From: Halomonas sp. HAL1
Lineage (GTDB): Bacteria > Pseudomonadota > Gammaproteobacteria > Pseudomonadales > Halomonadaceae
Length of the DNA stretch: 64,000 nucleotides
Direction of reading: 5' to 3'
Assembly: GCF_030544485.1 (NCBI RefSeq)
Contig: NZ_CP130610.1
Span: 2,976,001-3,040,000 of the forward strand
Shown here piece after piece: positions 17,472 through 25,325 of the stretch (position 1 is the first letter of the stretch; every line of letters begins with the position of its first letter). Both the position numbers and the translations under genes were made by a program. Below the pieces are notes generated by a model. That model made no database searches, was not told the DNA's origin, and saw only the letters and a program-made list of their open reading frames with translations.

Positions 17472-17687
17472 CTAGTTACCCCGATTAATGATGCCTAGCA
17501 CAATAATGCTCACCACGATCACACCAAGAATGATAATCACCAGCGGGAGTAACTTATACATCCCGCCGGGGCGCTTCTTGGCTTCAGGCTGAAGATGTGG
17601 CTTGGAAGATTCAAAATCCTCAGGCACCCGCTCACCAATGATGTGCTCTTTCTGTTCTTCCGGGGTTTTGCTTTCCTTAGTATCCAT
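17472..17687 (-). CDS. Small single-helix membrane protein (71 aa)
   Basis: The start at ATG 17687 is preferred over GTG 17693, because GGGAGG lies 5-6 bases before the ATG and would overlap the GTG. The N-terminal 40 residues are charged and hydrophilic (DTKESKTPEEQKEHIIGE). They are followed by one C-terminal membrane helix (LLPLVIIILGVIVVSIIVLG) and a short INRGN tail, a tail-anchored arrangement. The family is unknown. Its own terminator follows, and fabV lies 54 bases upstream on the same strand. Confidence 0.72.
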   Translation of the reverse strand: MDTKESKTPEEQKEHIIGERVPEDFESSKPHLQPEAKKRPGGMYKLLPLVIIILGVIVVSIIVLGIINRGN

Positions 17688-17741
17688 AAACACCTCCCGC
17701 GTTCCGGTCGAATAGGCGTCACTAACGCCTAGGTGAATGAC

Positions 17742-18953
17742 TTACAGATTGACGACATCGAACGTAACCTCTGGGTTGACGTCAGCATCGTAATCTACGT
17801 CGTCACGCTCGAAACCAAACAGCTTCAAGAATTCGTGCTTATAACCAGCATAGTCGGTAATGTCGAACAAGTTATCGGTCGTCACCTCTGACCATAGATC
17901 CTGACAAGCTTGTTGAACGTCGTCACGTAGCTCCCAGTCATCCAAACGCAGACGCCCAGCTTCATCTGTCACGAGTTCGCCCCGCTGTCCTTGGGCTGAG
18001 TAGAGGTGCTCGCCGAATAGGCGGTTTAATTGATCAATAGTGCCTTCGTGCAGCCCCTGCTCTTTCATGATGCGATAGACCATGGCGATATACAGCGGCA
18101 TCACCGGAATCGCCGCACTCGCCTGGGTAACGACCGATTTTAGTACAGCAACGTTGGCGCCGCCGCCGCTCGCTTTTAATTTGCTGTCGATTGCCGTGGC
18201 AGCACGGTCCAGATCTTCCTTGGCTTTACCTAACGCGCCATGCCAGTAGATCGGCCAGGTGATTTCGGTACCGATATAGCTAAATGCCACACTGCGTGCG
18301 CCTTTCGCCAACACACCGGCTTGGTCAAGGGCATCCATCCACAGTTCCCAATCTTCTCCACCCATGACGGTGATGGTGTCGTCGATCTCTTGCTGGGTGG
18401 CAGGCTCTACTTCCGCTTCAATGATGGCGTCTTTATTAGTATCGATTGCGGTGGCACGGTAGGTTTCGCCAATCGGCTTCAGGCTGGAACGCTTCAGCTC
18501 GCCGCTGTCCGGCAGCTTACGCACGGGCGATGCCAGCGAGTAGACCACCAGATCGATCTCGCCCATGTCCTGCTTGATCAGCTCAATGGCTTTTTCCCGC
18601 GCTTCATGGGAGAACGCATCGCCGTTGATCGACTTGCTGTAAAGCCCTTCCTGCTTGGCAAACTTATCGAAAGCCGCACTGTTATACCAACCGGCAGTAC
18701 CCGGCTTTTTATCGGTGGCGGGCTTTTCAAAGAAGACGCCTAGCGTATCGGCCCCATAGCCAAACGCCGCGGTAATACGTGCGGCCAAGCCATAGCCACT
18801 CGAAGCTCCTATCACCAATACTTTTTTCGGGCCAGCCTGCTTATCCAAACCGCGGGCGCGGGTTGCTTCAATCTGCTCGCGAACATTCTGCTCACAGCCA
18901 ATGGGGTGAGTGGTGGTACAAATAAAGCCGCGCACTTTGGGTTTAATAATCAC
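17742..18953 (-). CDS. fabV: Enoyl-[acyl-carrier-protein] reductase FabV
   Basis: 403 residues from a GTG start at 18953. GAGG lies 6 bases upstream, and the protein then begins [20 protein letters not shown], exactly where FabV proteins start. FabV catalyses the last reduction of the fatty acid elongation cycle with NADH and is intrinsically triclosan-tolerant. The cofactor loop is [16 protein letters not shown]. The catalytic Tyr and Lys occur as [10 protein letters not shown] (Y-x8-K). The length is normal for the family. No fabI lies in the window. The gene stands alone, with a 207-base upstream region to the next gene. Confidence 0.96.
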   Translation of the reverse strand: MIIKPKVRGFICTTTHPIGCEQNVREQIEATRARGLDKQAGPKKVLVIGASSGYGLAARITAAFGYGADTLGVFFEKPATDKKPGTAGWYNSAAFDKFAKQEGLYSKSINGDAFSHEAREKAIELIKQDMGEIDLVVYSLASPVRKLPDSGELKRSSLKPIGETYRATAIDTNKDAIIEAEVEPATQQEIDDTITVMGGEDWELWMDALDQAGVLAKGARSVAFSYIGTEITWPIYWHGALGKAKEDLDRAATAIDSKLKASGGGANVAVLKSVVTQASAAIPVMPLYIAMVYRIMKEQGLHEGTIDQLNRLFGEHLYSAQGQRGELVTDEAGRLRLDDWELRDDVQQACQDLWSEVTTDNLFDITDYAGYKHEFLKLFGFERDDVDYDADVNPEVTFDVVNL

Positions 18954-19160
18954 ATTGAACCTCGTTATAGGATTGATTTGGTTACCAACATCGCCTTGCC
19001 AAGGCAACATTTTGACTCAGTGGGGCTATTCTAGCTGTCTCCGTGCCGTGTGTCCGCTCTTGAGCTATTGTGTAGCCGTGCGCTATTGTCCGCCCTTGAG
19101 CTAGGGGCGCTTTCACGTCACGATAGTTGCCTAAGCACCGACTTCTCCAATGAGGCGACC

Positions 19161-19547
19161 ATGAATGCACAGCAGCTAGTAGATGAACGTGGTGACCTTT
19201 GGCTAGCGCTAGCCCCGCTGTGGCTGGATCGTGAACCCAGCGAACGCGATTACGCCCATATGGTAGAGGTCGTGCAGCGCTACGATATGACCCTGAGTGA
19301 ACTTGAGTGGATGTTTCGCTTGGAAATGGCCCCGGTAATGTCTCGCCACCAACTTTCAATCGCTAGCGAGTGGCGACAATTTGATGATTATAAGCTGATG
19401 AAGCAGTTGGTTAATCACAACATGCGCTTGAAGGGCTGGCGACGCAAAAGCTGGGCGCTGTTTTCGGGATTGACCACGATGATGGTTCGCCACCGCTGGA
19501 ATGCGCTAATGAACCGCGTCGCTGTCGTGCGGGGAGAACAGATTTAG
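19161..19547 (+). CDS. DUF7079-like hypothetical protein
   Basis: 128 residues from ATG 19161, which has TGAGG 6 bases upstream. An upstream in-frame start at 19050 has no ribosome binding site and adds non-conserved residues. The sequence DLWLALAPLWLDREPSERDY, then TLSELEWMFRLEMAPVMS and LSIASEWRQFDDY, resembles the DUF7079 pattern (LW-AL-LF-D-E-DY ... EVAP ... AGEW-GFD). It is soluble, with a basic C-terminus (RLKGWRRKSW). Function is unknown. The family match is from memory and only moderate. Confidence 0.65.
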   Translation: MNAQQLVDERGDLWLALAPLWLDREPSERDYAHMVEVVQRYDMTLSELEWMFRLEMAPVMSRHQLSIASEWRQFDDYKLMKQLVNHNMRLKGWRRKSWALFSGLTTMMVRHRWNALMNRVAVVRGEQI

Positions 19548-19591
19548 GCTGACTTTTTCAGGCAGTCTCACTCTTGTTTTACAGATTAGCG

Positions 19592-20083
19592 TTATGGATA
19601 GGCTTGATCCAGCGCTTGCTCTAATGCCAGACGCAGCGGGCTCCCATGGTCGCGGGGCCCAAAGCGCGCTATCACTTTGCCATCGCGGCCTATTAAGAAT
19701 TTGGTGAAATTCCACTTAATCAATTGGGTCCCCATCACACCGGGCGCTTCACGTTTAAGCCAGCAAAACAGAGGATGGGCCTGGCTGCCATTGACGCTAA
19801 CCTTTTCCATCAGTGGAAAGCTCACCCCAAATTTCTGTTCCCCAAACTGGCAAAAGGCTTGCGCGCTCTCGGGTGACTGGCGGCCAAATTGGTTGCAGGG
19901 GAAACCAAGCACGGTAAAGCCACGGTCCCGATAGCGCTGATAAAGTGCTTCCAGCTCACTTAACTGAGGGGTAAAGCCACATTGGCTGGCAACGTTGACC
20001 ACCAGCAGTACTTGGCCACGCAGCGCGCGTAGGTTAAACGGCAGCCCTTGGTGGGTATAGCAGTCTTGGTCGTAAATTTGCAT
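19592..20083 (-). CDS. Glutathione peroxidase family protein
   Basis: 163 residues from ATG 20083. An ATG at 20125 would add 14 residues that the family lacks. It reduces hydroperoxides with thioredoxin or glutathione. The catalytic Cys is in VVNVASQCGFTPQ, the Gln/second conserved segment is LGFPCNQFGRQ, and the Trp-Asn pair occurs in IKWNFTKFLIG. It is a cysteine rather than selenocysteine type, so thioredoxin is the likely reductant. It is cytoplasmic. It is followed 58 bases upstream on the same strand by the LysE exporter gene. Confidence 0.92.
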   Translation of the reverse strand: MQIYDQDCYTHQGLPFNLRALRGQVLLVVNVASQCGFTPQLSELEALYQRYRDRGFTVLGFPCNQFGRQSPESAQAFCQFGEQKFGVSFPLMEKVSVNGSQAHPLFCWLKREAPGVMGTQLIKWNFTKFLIGRDGKVIARFGPRDHGSPLRLALEQALDQAYP

Positions 20084-20141
20084 CACTCGACCCCACAAAA
20101 CCTCAAACGGCATAGCTATCACCATGCCACGACTCTACTTT

Positions 20142-20759
20142 TTACACCAGCGGCCCAGCGACCACTCTTAGCGCCAGCGCGATCAGCAGTACCCCGGTAA
20201 TGCGGTTAATCCAGTGGGCACGCTGTTGCAGCCAAGGCAAAATGCGTGAGTAGGAAAACAGCACAGCCACCAACACGTACCAACCACCATCAATAATCAT
20301 CGCTGTTAGCACTATAATCGCTTTGGCCAGCGCACTCATGTCCGGGGTTACAAACTGACTTAGCAGGGCGACAAAAAATAGGATCAGCTTAGGGTTACCT
20401 AACGCGACGAGCACGCCCTCTTTGGCTGCTTGGCCCCGGGTAGTAGTCATCACTGTCGGCTGTAAGGCGCCCGCTTGACCGGCCCGCAGTGCTTTAATTC
20501 CCAGCCATGCTAAGTAGGCGGCACCGCACCAAGTGATCAGTTGAAACAGTAAAGGAAAGCCGGCAATTAATGCCCCCAAGCCCCACACGGTCAATAGCGC
20601 GTAAAAACCCACGCCCAGGGCATGAAATATTGCGGCGGTCACGCCAGCAAAGCGGCCGCCGCCTAGTGTGTGGCGTAGTACCAGTGCCAAACTTGGCCCC
20701 GGCGACATAGCACCCATGGCGCAGATCGCGGCAAGTGATAGCCACAGCGTCAATGGCAT
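20142..20759 (-). CDS. LysE family amino acid exporter
   Basis: 205 residues from ATG 20759, chosen because AAGGAG lies 8 bases upstream; a start at 20789 would add ten polar residues. Six hydrophobic helices are present. The family signature AMGAMSPGPSLALVLRHTLG is at the N-terminus, and YLAWLGIKALRAG and GVLVALGNPKLILFF follow. LysE/RhtB proteins export lysine, homoserine, threonine or similar solutes. The specific substrate cannot be read. Confidence 0.9.
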   Translation of the reverse strand: MPLTLWLSLAAICAMGAMSPGPSLALVLRHTLGGGRFAGVTAAIFHALGVGFYALLTVWGLGALIAGFPLLFQLITWCGAAYLAWLGIKALRAGQAGALQPTVMTTTRGQAAKEGVLVALGNPKLILFFVALLSQFVTPDMSALAKAIIVLTAMIIDGGWYVLVAVLFSYSRILPWLQQRAHWINRITGVLLIALALRVVAGPLV

Positions 20760-21005
20760 GTGGTTGTCTCCTTGAGAAGTCGATATCACGATATAAGGCG
20801 TAAGCGCCAGTATACGCTAAGCCAAGTAACACTTCGGCCAGCTTCTTAAATAACGCTGTTAGCATGGTACGCTGTTGGGTAAAATTTGCTTTTTCGCTCT
20901 TTTTCACTCTTTTGAAGACACCCGCCCCGCTGCTCAGTGCGCGGGGCATATAGAAAACTTAAGTCTAGAAAAATTAGGTCTAGAAAACATACATAGGACG
21001 GCAAC

Positions 21006-21740
21006 ATGGGTAGGGCTTTTCAGAACCGTAAGGAATCCATGGCCAAAACGGCCGATGCAAAGACCAAGGTCTACAGCAAATACGGGCGCGAAATTTACGT
21101 TTGCGCTAAAGCTGGTGGTACCGACCCGAACGGTAACTTAGCACTGCGCGGTTTAATGGAGCGTGCCAAGAAAGATCAGGTACCCTCTCACGTCATTGAT
21201 AAAGCGCTCGACAAAGCCAGCGGTGCCGGTGGGGAAGATTTCTCTGCCGCGCGCTACGAGGGCTTTGGCCCCGGCAATGTGATGGTGATTGTCGACTGTC
21301 TAACCGACAACCCCAACCGCACCTTTGGCGATGTACGCGGCTGCTTTACCAAAACCAAGAGCAAAATTGGTACGCCCGGTAGTGTGAGCCATATGTTCGA
21401 CCACTGCGCTATCTTCTCCTTCGCCGGAAGCGATGAAGACGCCGTACTGGAAGCATTGATGGAAGCCGATGTAGATGTCACCGACATCGAGCAGGAAGGC
21501 GAGCGCATTACGGTCTTCGCCCCGCATACCGATTACGCCAAAGCGAAACAGGCGCTGCTGGATGCATTCGGTGAAATTGACTTTGAGGTTGACGAGATTC
21601 AGTTTCTACCGCAAACCACCACGCCGGTTGAAGGCGATGACGTGGCAATGTTTGAAAAATTCCTGGGCATGCTCAACGAGCTGGACGACGTGCAAAATGT
21701 CTATCACAGCGGTGAGCTGCCCGAGGAAAGCGAGAGCTAA
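21006..21740 (+). CDS. YebC/PmpR family protein (YeeN-type)
   Basis: 244 residues. The N-terminus [20 protein letters not shown] followed by [18 protein letters not shown] is the YeeN variant of the YebC/TACO1 family. [19 protein letters not shown] and [19 protein letters not shown] are hallmark segments. The family acts as DNA-binding regulators and/or ribosome-associated factors that relieve stalling at proline-rich sequences. The C-terminus is acidic ([10 protein letters not shown]). The gene is single, with a 246-base upstream region, and its last 4 bases overlap the convergent MscS gene. Confidence 0.93.
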   Translation: MGRAFQNRKESMAKTADAKTKVYSKYGREIYVCAKAGGTDPNGNLALRGLMERAKKDQVPSHVIDKALDKASGAGGEDFSAARYEGFGPGNVMVIVDCLTDNPNRTFGDVRGCFTKTKSKIGTPGSVSHMFDHCAIFSFAGSDEDAVLEALMEADVDVTDIEQEGERITVFAPHTDYAKAKQALLDAFGEIDFEVDEIQFLPQTTTPVEGDDVAMFEKFLGMLNELDDVQNVYHSGELPEESES

Positions 21741-22588
21741 TCACTACCTCTTGAGGAAGCCGAGCCCACCGCGTTGCGAGTATCCAAGGCCGCATCCGGT
21801 GGCAACATTGCTGACTGTACGCCCGCGGCACTCAGCACTTTTTTGCCGCGTAAGGTGAGATCGGTAATAAACAAAAATTGCTGGCGAGGGTCCACCGGGT
21901 AGGCGCGAATGCGATAGTGGGTACCCCAGGGTTTCTCTTCAGCCACGACAATAATTGGCTTATCGAACTTCAGATAGGCGCTGGTTAGCGCCACATCGCG
22001 CAATGCTTTGCGCACCCAGCCTGCTTCGTGCTCCGGGTGAAGATAAAAGCTCGCCACGCACTGCAGGCTGGTACCGCCGTTGTTGGCATTATAAACGGCG
22101 TGATCCCACAGCTTTAAATGCGGCACATAGACCAAGTCATCGTCAGGGGTTTGGATGTCAACGGTGCGCAAGCCAACGTGCTTGACCTCGCCGTAGGTAT
22201 CTTCAATCTGCACCCAGTCACCGGGCCGATAAGGCAGCTCTACCGCTGAGACAACGCCCGCTATCAGGCTGCTGACGTAATCTTTCATGGCAAAGCCAAT
22301 GGCTAAGCCCAGCGCCCCCATCACGGTCACCATGTTGCGTAGCGACGGCTCAATAATAGTCGGTACGATGATGGCGAGCGCAGTAATCAATATCAGCAAG
22401 CGTGTCATCGGCACCAAGGCGAAAATACGAAAACGCACTTGGCCGTGCATTCGATTGCCGATCCAGTTCAGCCCGCGTTGGCTGACAATAATCAACACAA
22501 TGGTTGCTAGCAGCACAACACCTAACGTAATCAGCGTTTGGCTATCGATATCGTTAAACAGTCGCGCGTACTTCTGTTGTTCTTCCAT
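21737..22588 (-). CDS. MscS family mechanosensitive channel
   Basis: 283 residues. Three membrane helices occupy the first 110 residues. The pore helix region reads [20 protein letters not shown], the Gly/Ala-rich TM3 signature. It is followed by the beta domain [19 protein letters not shown]. The protein relieves turgor on osmotic downshock by gating in the inner membrane. The C-terminus is short and polar (GSASSRGSD). It is encoded 35 bases after an unusual P-loop-like protein on the same strand (22624-23772), most likely as one transcript. Confidence 0.93.
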   Translation of the reverse strand: MEEQQKYARLFNDIDSQTLITLGVVLLATIVLIIVSQRGLNWIGNRMHGQVRFRIFALVPMTRLLILITALAIIVPTIIEPSLRNMVTVMGALGLAIGFAMKDYVSSLIAGVVSAVELPYRPGDWVQIEDTYGEVKHVGLRTVDIQTPDDDLVYVPHLKLWDHAVYNANNGGTSLQCVASFYLHPEHEAGWVRKALRDVALTSAYLKFDKPIIVVAEEKPWGTHYRIRAYPVDPRQQFLFITDLTLRGKKVLSAAGVQSAMLPPDAALDTRNAVGSASSRGSD

Positions 22589-22623
22589 GGAATGCCCTCC
22601 GTGGGCCTATCGAGAAGGGCTGC

Positions 22624-23772
22624 TTAAAGAGGGTCGACCAGATAATTACGCGACGCCAATAACTGACGAACGCTCGCGTAGCTTAGCGGTGTGATCTGCC
22701 AGCGCCCTTCGCAACTTGAAATAATGCCTTTGCGTTGCAGGGCTAAACGGGCATTCAGTGCTTCATGGTGTGAGAACGGCAGCACATCTCCTAGAGCGTG
22801 GTCATCCAGACCGCCATGAACCAGTAACGCATGCAGTACCAGTGTGGCGATGTCCCCGGTGTCGGCGGAAAGCTCCGCCTCGGCGAGGGCATCCACCAGC
22901 CATAGGGCCTCTTCATCTTCTGCTTTTGGCTCACGCAGCCGCTCGCGCCAGTAGTGCCAAGCAAGTCCTATATGACCACGGCAGTGAGCCGCTAAGCGCT
23001 GGAGCTCTTTATTAGGCGCTTTACCGTTTTGCTTAGAGGCTGAATCGGACAATACCTGCTTGCCGGTTCGCGTACTGTAGACCGCTGGAGGCTGCCCCTC
23101 ATGAGTCGCCATCGCCGCAAAGTAGTGTGACAGCTGCTCACCCTCCATCGATTGCAGGGTAAACACCGGCGCGCCATCAATTCCGATCACCTGCTGAAGA
23201 TACGCATAGGCCCAGCTGTCACAGCCAATCACGCCCTGTCCCAGACGGCCGCTTAAAGCGCGCTCAAGAAACTCACGAATACCCTGAATCCCTTGGGTAT
23301 GGCGTAAAAAGTGGCGCTCAAGGGCCGGCACTGCCCACTTTTGTTGATTGACACAACGCTCTACCCACTCAGTACCCCCCTTGGTGAGTTCGTTAAGCGT
23401 GGGTGGCGGTAAACAGGCAACTTGGTGCTCTTCCGCCCACTGTTTAACCACCGATGTATGGCCGCTATGAGGTGGGGTAATAAAAAAGGTGACCGGTGCT
23501 TCGCAGCTTTCAAGCTGTTGCGCTAACGCCTTAGCTGCAAACGACCAATCGATGGGTGGCACTAGATGCGCCAGCCGAACCTCAGGTAGCGCGTGTAGCT
23601 CGCTCTCTTCTTTCACTTGCTGCTCGGCAGCGCTCTTGCCTACTAGCCATGTTGACGCCGAGCGTAATGAACGTCTCCACTGGCTGGCCTGGGTCTGCTC
23701 GGGGGTATGAAATTGATCAAGCTCAACGACTTCCCACAAAGGTGTGTCGGCTGATGATGGCTGCTCCCCCAT
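22624..23772 (-). CDS. Degenerate P-loop protein with C-terminal winged helix, MscS neighbour
   Basis: 382 residues; I do not recognise a named family. A Walker A-like loop is seen at residues 97-110 (FFITPPHSGHTSVV), preceded by a hydrophobic strand. It lacks the invariant Lys (GHT instead of GKT), so ATP binding is doubtful. HLVPPIDW about 25 residues before it and the EWVERCVNQQKWAVPALERH stretch after it fit an AAA-like layout. The last 55 residues (HEALNARLALQRKGIISSCE, RWQITPLSYASVRQLL) look like a winged helix. There is no membrane helix. It sits 35 bases upstream of the MscS gene. The role is inferred only from this pairing. Confidence 0.75.
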   Translation of the reverse strand: MGEQPSSADTPLWEVVELDQFHTPEQTQASQWRRSLRSASTWLVGKSAAEQQVKEESELHALPEVRLAHLVPPIDWSFAAKALAQQLESCEAPVTFFITPPHSGHTSVVKQWAEEHQVACLPPPTLNELTKGGTEWVERCVNQQKWAVPALERHFLRHTQGIQGIREFLERALSGRLGQGVIGCDSWAYAYLQQVIGIDGAPVFTLQSMEGEQLSHYFAAMATHEGQPPAVYSTRTGKQVLSDSASKQNGKAPNKELQRLAAHCRGHIGLAWHYWRERLREPKAEDEEALWLVDALAEAELSADTGDIATLVLHALLVHGGLDDHALGDVLPFSHHEALNARLALQRKGIISSCEGRWQITPLSYASVRQLLASRNYLVDPL

Positions 23773-23929
23773 GTACCTGTTCCTGTCGCTAGAAATACCA
23801 GCACTTTAGCACGGCATTCCTAATGGCTAACCTCATAACCGAACTTATAGTCTAAAATAAAGTCGTTAAAAGCAGTATTTAACGCTCTTATAGGACGGAT
23901 GTCGTAGGCAACAGCTAAAGGAGAAAGCG

Positions 23930-24196
23930 ATGAGTGTTGTTCAGGTCAGCGAAGAAGAGCTACACGCCAAATTAGAAAAATGCATTGCTGGTGAGCGGCT
24001 ATTGATCGAGCATGAAGGTAATCGATTTAGTGCCAGAATTCAGCATGTCGGCTTGTTTGGCGTGAAAGTAATTCCAGAAACTGAAATTAAAAACAGCCAC
24101 CGTACGCCAGGCGATGTGGAAGGGATTACAGTGCCCTACAAAGAAATACTTGAGCTTGAAGCAAAGGGGGTAGTCTATAGCCTATTGCCGGAATAA
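23930..24196 (+). CDS. Hypothetical protein (88 aa)
   Basis: A strong ribosome binding site (AAGGAG, 7 bases before ATG) supports the gene. An N-terminal helix (SEEELHAKLEKCIAGE) is followed by a short beta-rich part (LLIEHEGNRFSARIQHVGLF, VKVIPETEI) and an acidic helix (PYKEILELEAKG). The protein is soluble and cytoplasmic. The layout resembles small single-domain beta-barrel proteins, but I do not recognise the family. It stands alone, followed by a stem-loop. Base composition is lower in GC than its neighbours. Confidence 0.7.
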   Translation: MSVVQVSEEELHAKLEKCIAGERLLIEHEGNRFSARIQHVGLFGVKVIPETEIKNSHRTPGDVEGITVPYKEILELEAKGVVYSLLPE

Positions 24197-24208
24197 CGTG
24201 AATTTGAT

Positions 24209-24246
24209 CTTGCACGCCCACAAGTTCGGCTAGGCGTGCAAGCTTT
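24209..24246 (+). terminator. Probable terminator after the 88-aa protein gene
   Basis: A 10-base perfect stem, CTTGCACGCC/GGCGTGCAAG, with a 14-base loop, followed by CTTTCT. It lies 13 bases past the stop. The T tract is short, so efficiency is uncertain. Confidence 0.55.
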
Positions 24247-24285
24247 CTGGCTATAGCGATTGTAGAAATGACTATGCCAACTGGC

Positions 24286-25293
24286 TTAAAACGTTAGACA
24301 AATCTTACCGAAGTGCTGACCAGACTCCTGGTGGTGAAAGGCGTTAGCGATTTCTGTCAGCGGAAATTCCCGGTCAATCACCGGATGCATATCGAACGTT
24401 TCGAGTGCACGGATCATTTCGATCTGTTGGCGACGACTGCCGACGATCAAGCCTTTCAAACTCGCCTGCTTGGCCATTAATTTAGCTGTCGGTATCTCAC
24501 CCTCACGCCCCGTGAGCACGCCTATCAGGGCGATATGACCACCAATTTTTACTGCTTCAATGGACTGCGGTAGCGTACCAGGGCCGCCCACTTCGACAAC
24601 ATGATCAACGCCTTCACCGTTGGTAAGCTCTTTAACTCGCTTACCCCACTCAGACGTCTCTTTATAATTGATGGTGTGCTCGGCGCCCATTTCCCGCAGC
24701 CGCGCCAGTTTTTCATTCGACGATGAGGTGGCGATCACACGCGCCCCCATCAGGCGGGCAAACTGCAGTGCAAAAATGGAGACCCCGCCGGTGCCCAGCA
24801 CCAGCACAGTATCACCCGCTTTAATGTCACCATCGACCACTAAGGCCCGCCAAGCGGTTAAGCCCGCGGTCGTTAACGTCGCTGACTCAGCATGGCTGTA
24901 ACCCTTGGGCTGATGAGTAAACCACTCCACGGGGCGCACAACCTGCTCACGGGCATAGCCGTCTACGCCGTCGCCCGGCGTAGTGCGAAAATCGCCTACT
25001 CTAGCCGGGCCTTCAAGCCAATGCGGGAAGAAGGTGGATACCACGTGGTCGCCCACCGCGAATTCGCTGACATCTTCACCGACCGCCTCTACCACTCCGG
25101 CCCCATCAGACATGGGAATGCGCTGGTCTTCCGTTGGAATCATTCCGGCGACCACAGCATAGTCGTGGAAATTCAGCGAGCTGGCGTGTAGACGTACTCG
25201 GATTTCACCAGGGCCCGGTTCACCAGGCGCGTCCATATCGACAACGTCCAGCTTGTCCAAACCGCCGGGCTGATTCAGCTTGATCGCTTTCAT
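24286..25293 (-). CDS. Zinc-independent MDR alcohol dehydrogenase/quinone oxidoreductase
   Basis: 335 residues of the medium-chain dehydrogenase/reductase superfamily. The GroES-like N-terminus reads MKAIKLNQPGGLDKLDVVD. The NAD(P)-binding loop is VLVLGTGGVSIFALQFA. The structural Cys cluster and catalytic zinc ligands of classical ADHs are absent (SLNFHDYAVVAGMI in place of the Cys site), so it is a zinc-free type close to quinone or enoyl reductases. It starts 32 bases after the ABC exporter gene on the same strand and may be co-transcribed. The substrate is unknown. Confidence 0.87.
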   Translation of the reverse strand: MKAIKLNQPGGLDKLDVVDMDAPGEPGPGEIRVRLHASSLNFHDYAVVAGMIPTEDQRIPMSDGAGVVEAVGEDVSEFAVGDHVVSTFFPHWLEGPARVGDFRTTPGDGVDGYAREQVVRPVEWFTHQPKGYSHAESATLTTAGLTAWRALVVDGDIKAGDTVLVLGTGGVSIFALQFARLMGARVIATSSSNEKLARLREMGAEHTINYKETSEWGKRVKELTNGEGVDHVVEVGGPGTLPQSIEAVKIGGHIALIGVLTGREGEIPTAKLMAKQASLKGLIVGSRRQQIEMIRALETFDMHPVIDREFPLTEIANAFHHQESGQHFGKICLTF

Positions 25294-25325
25294 CGTTACC
25301 TCAGTATGTACAGTGATGTATGTAT

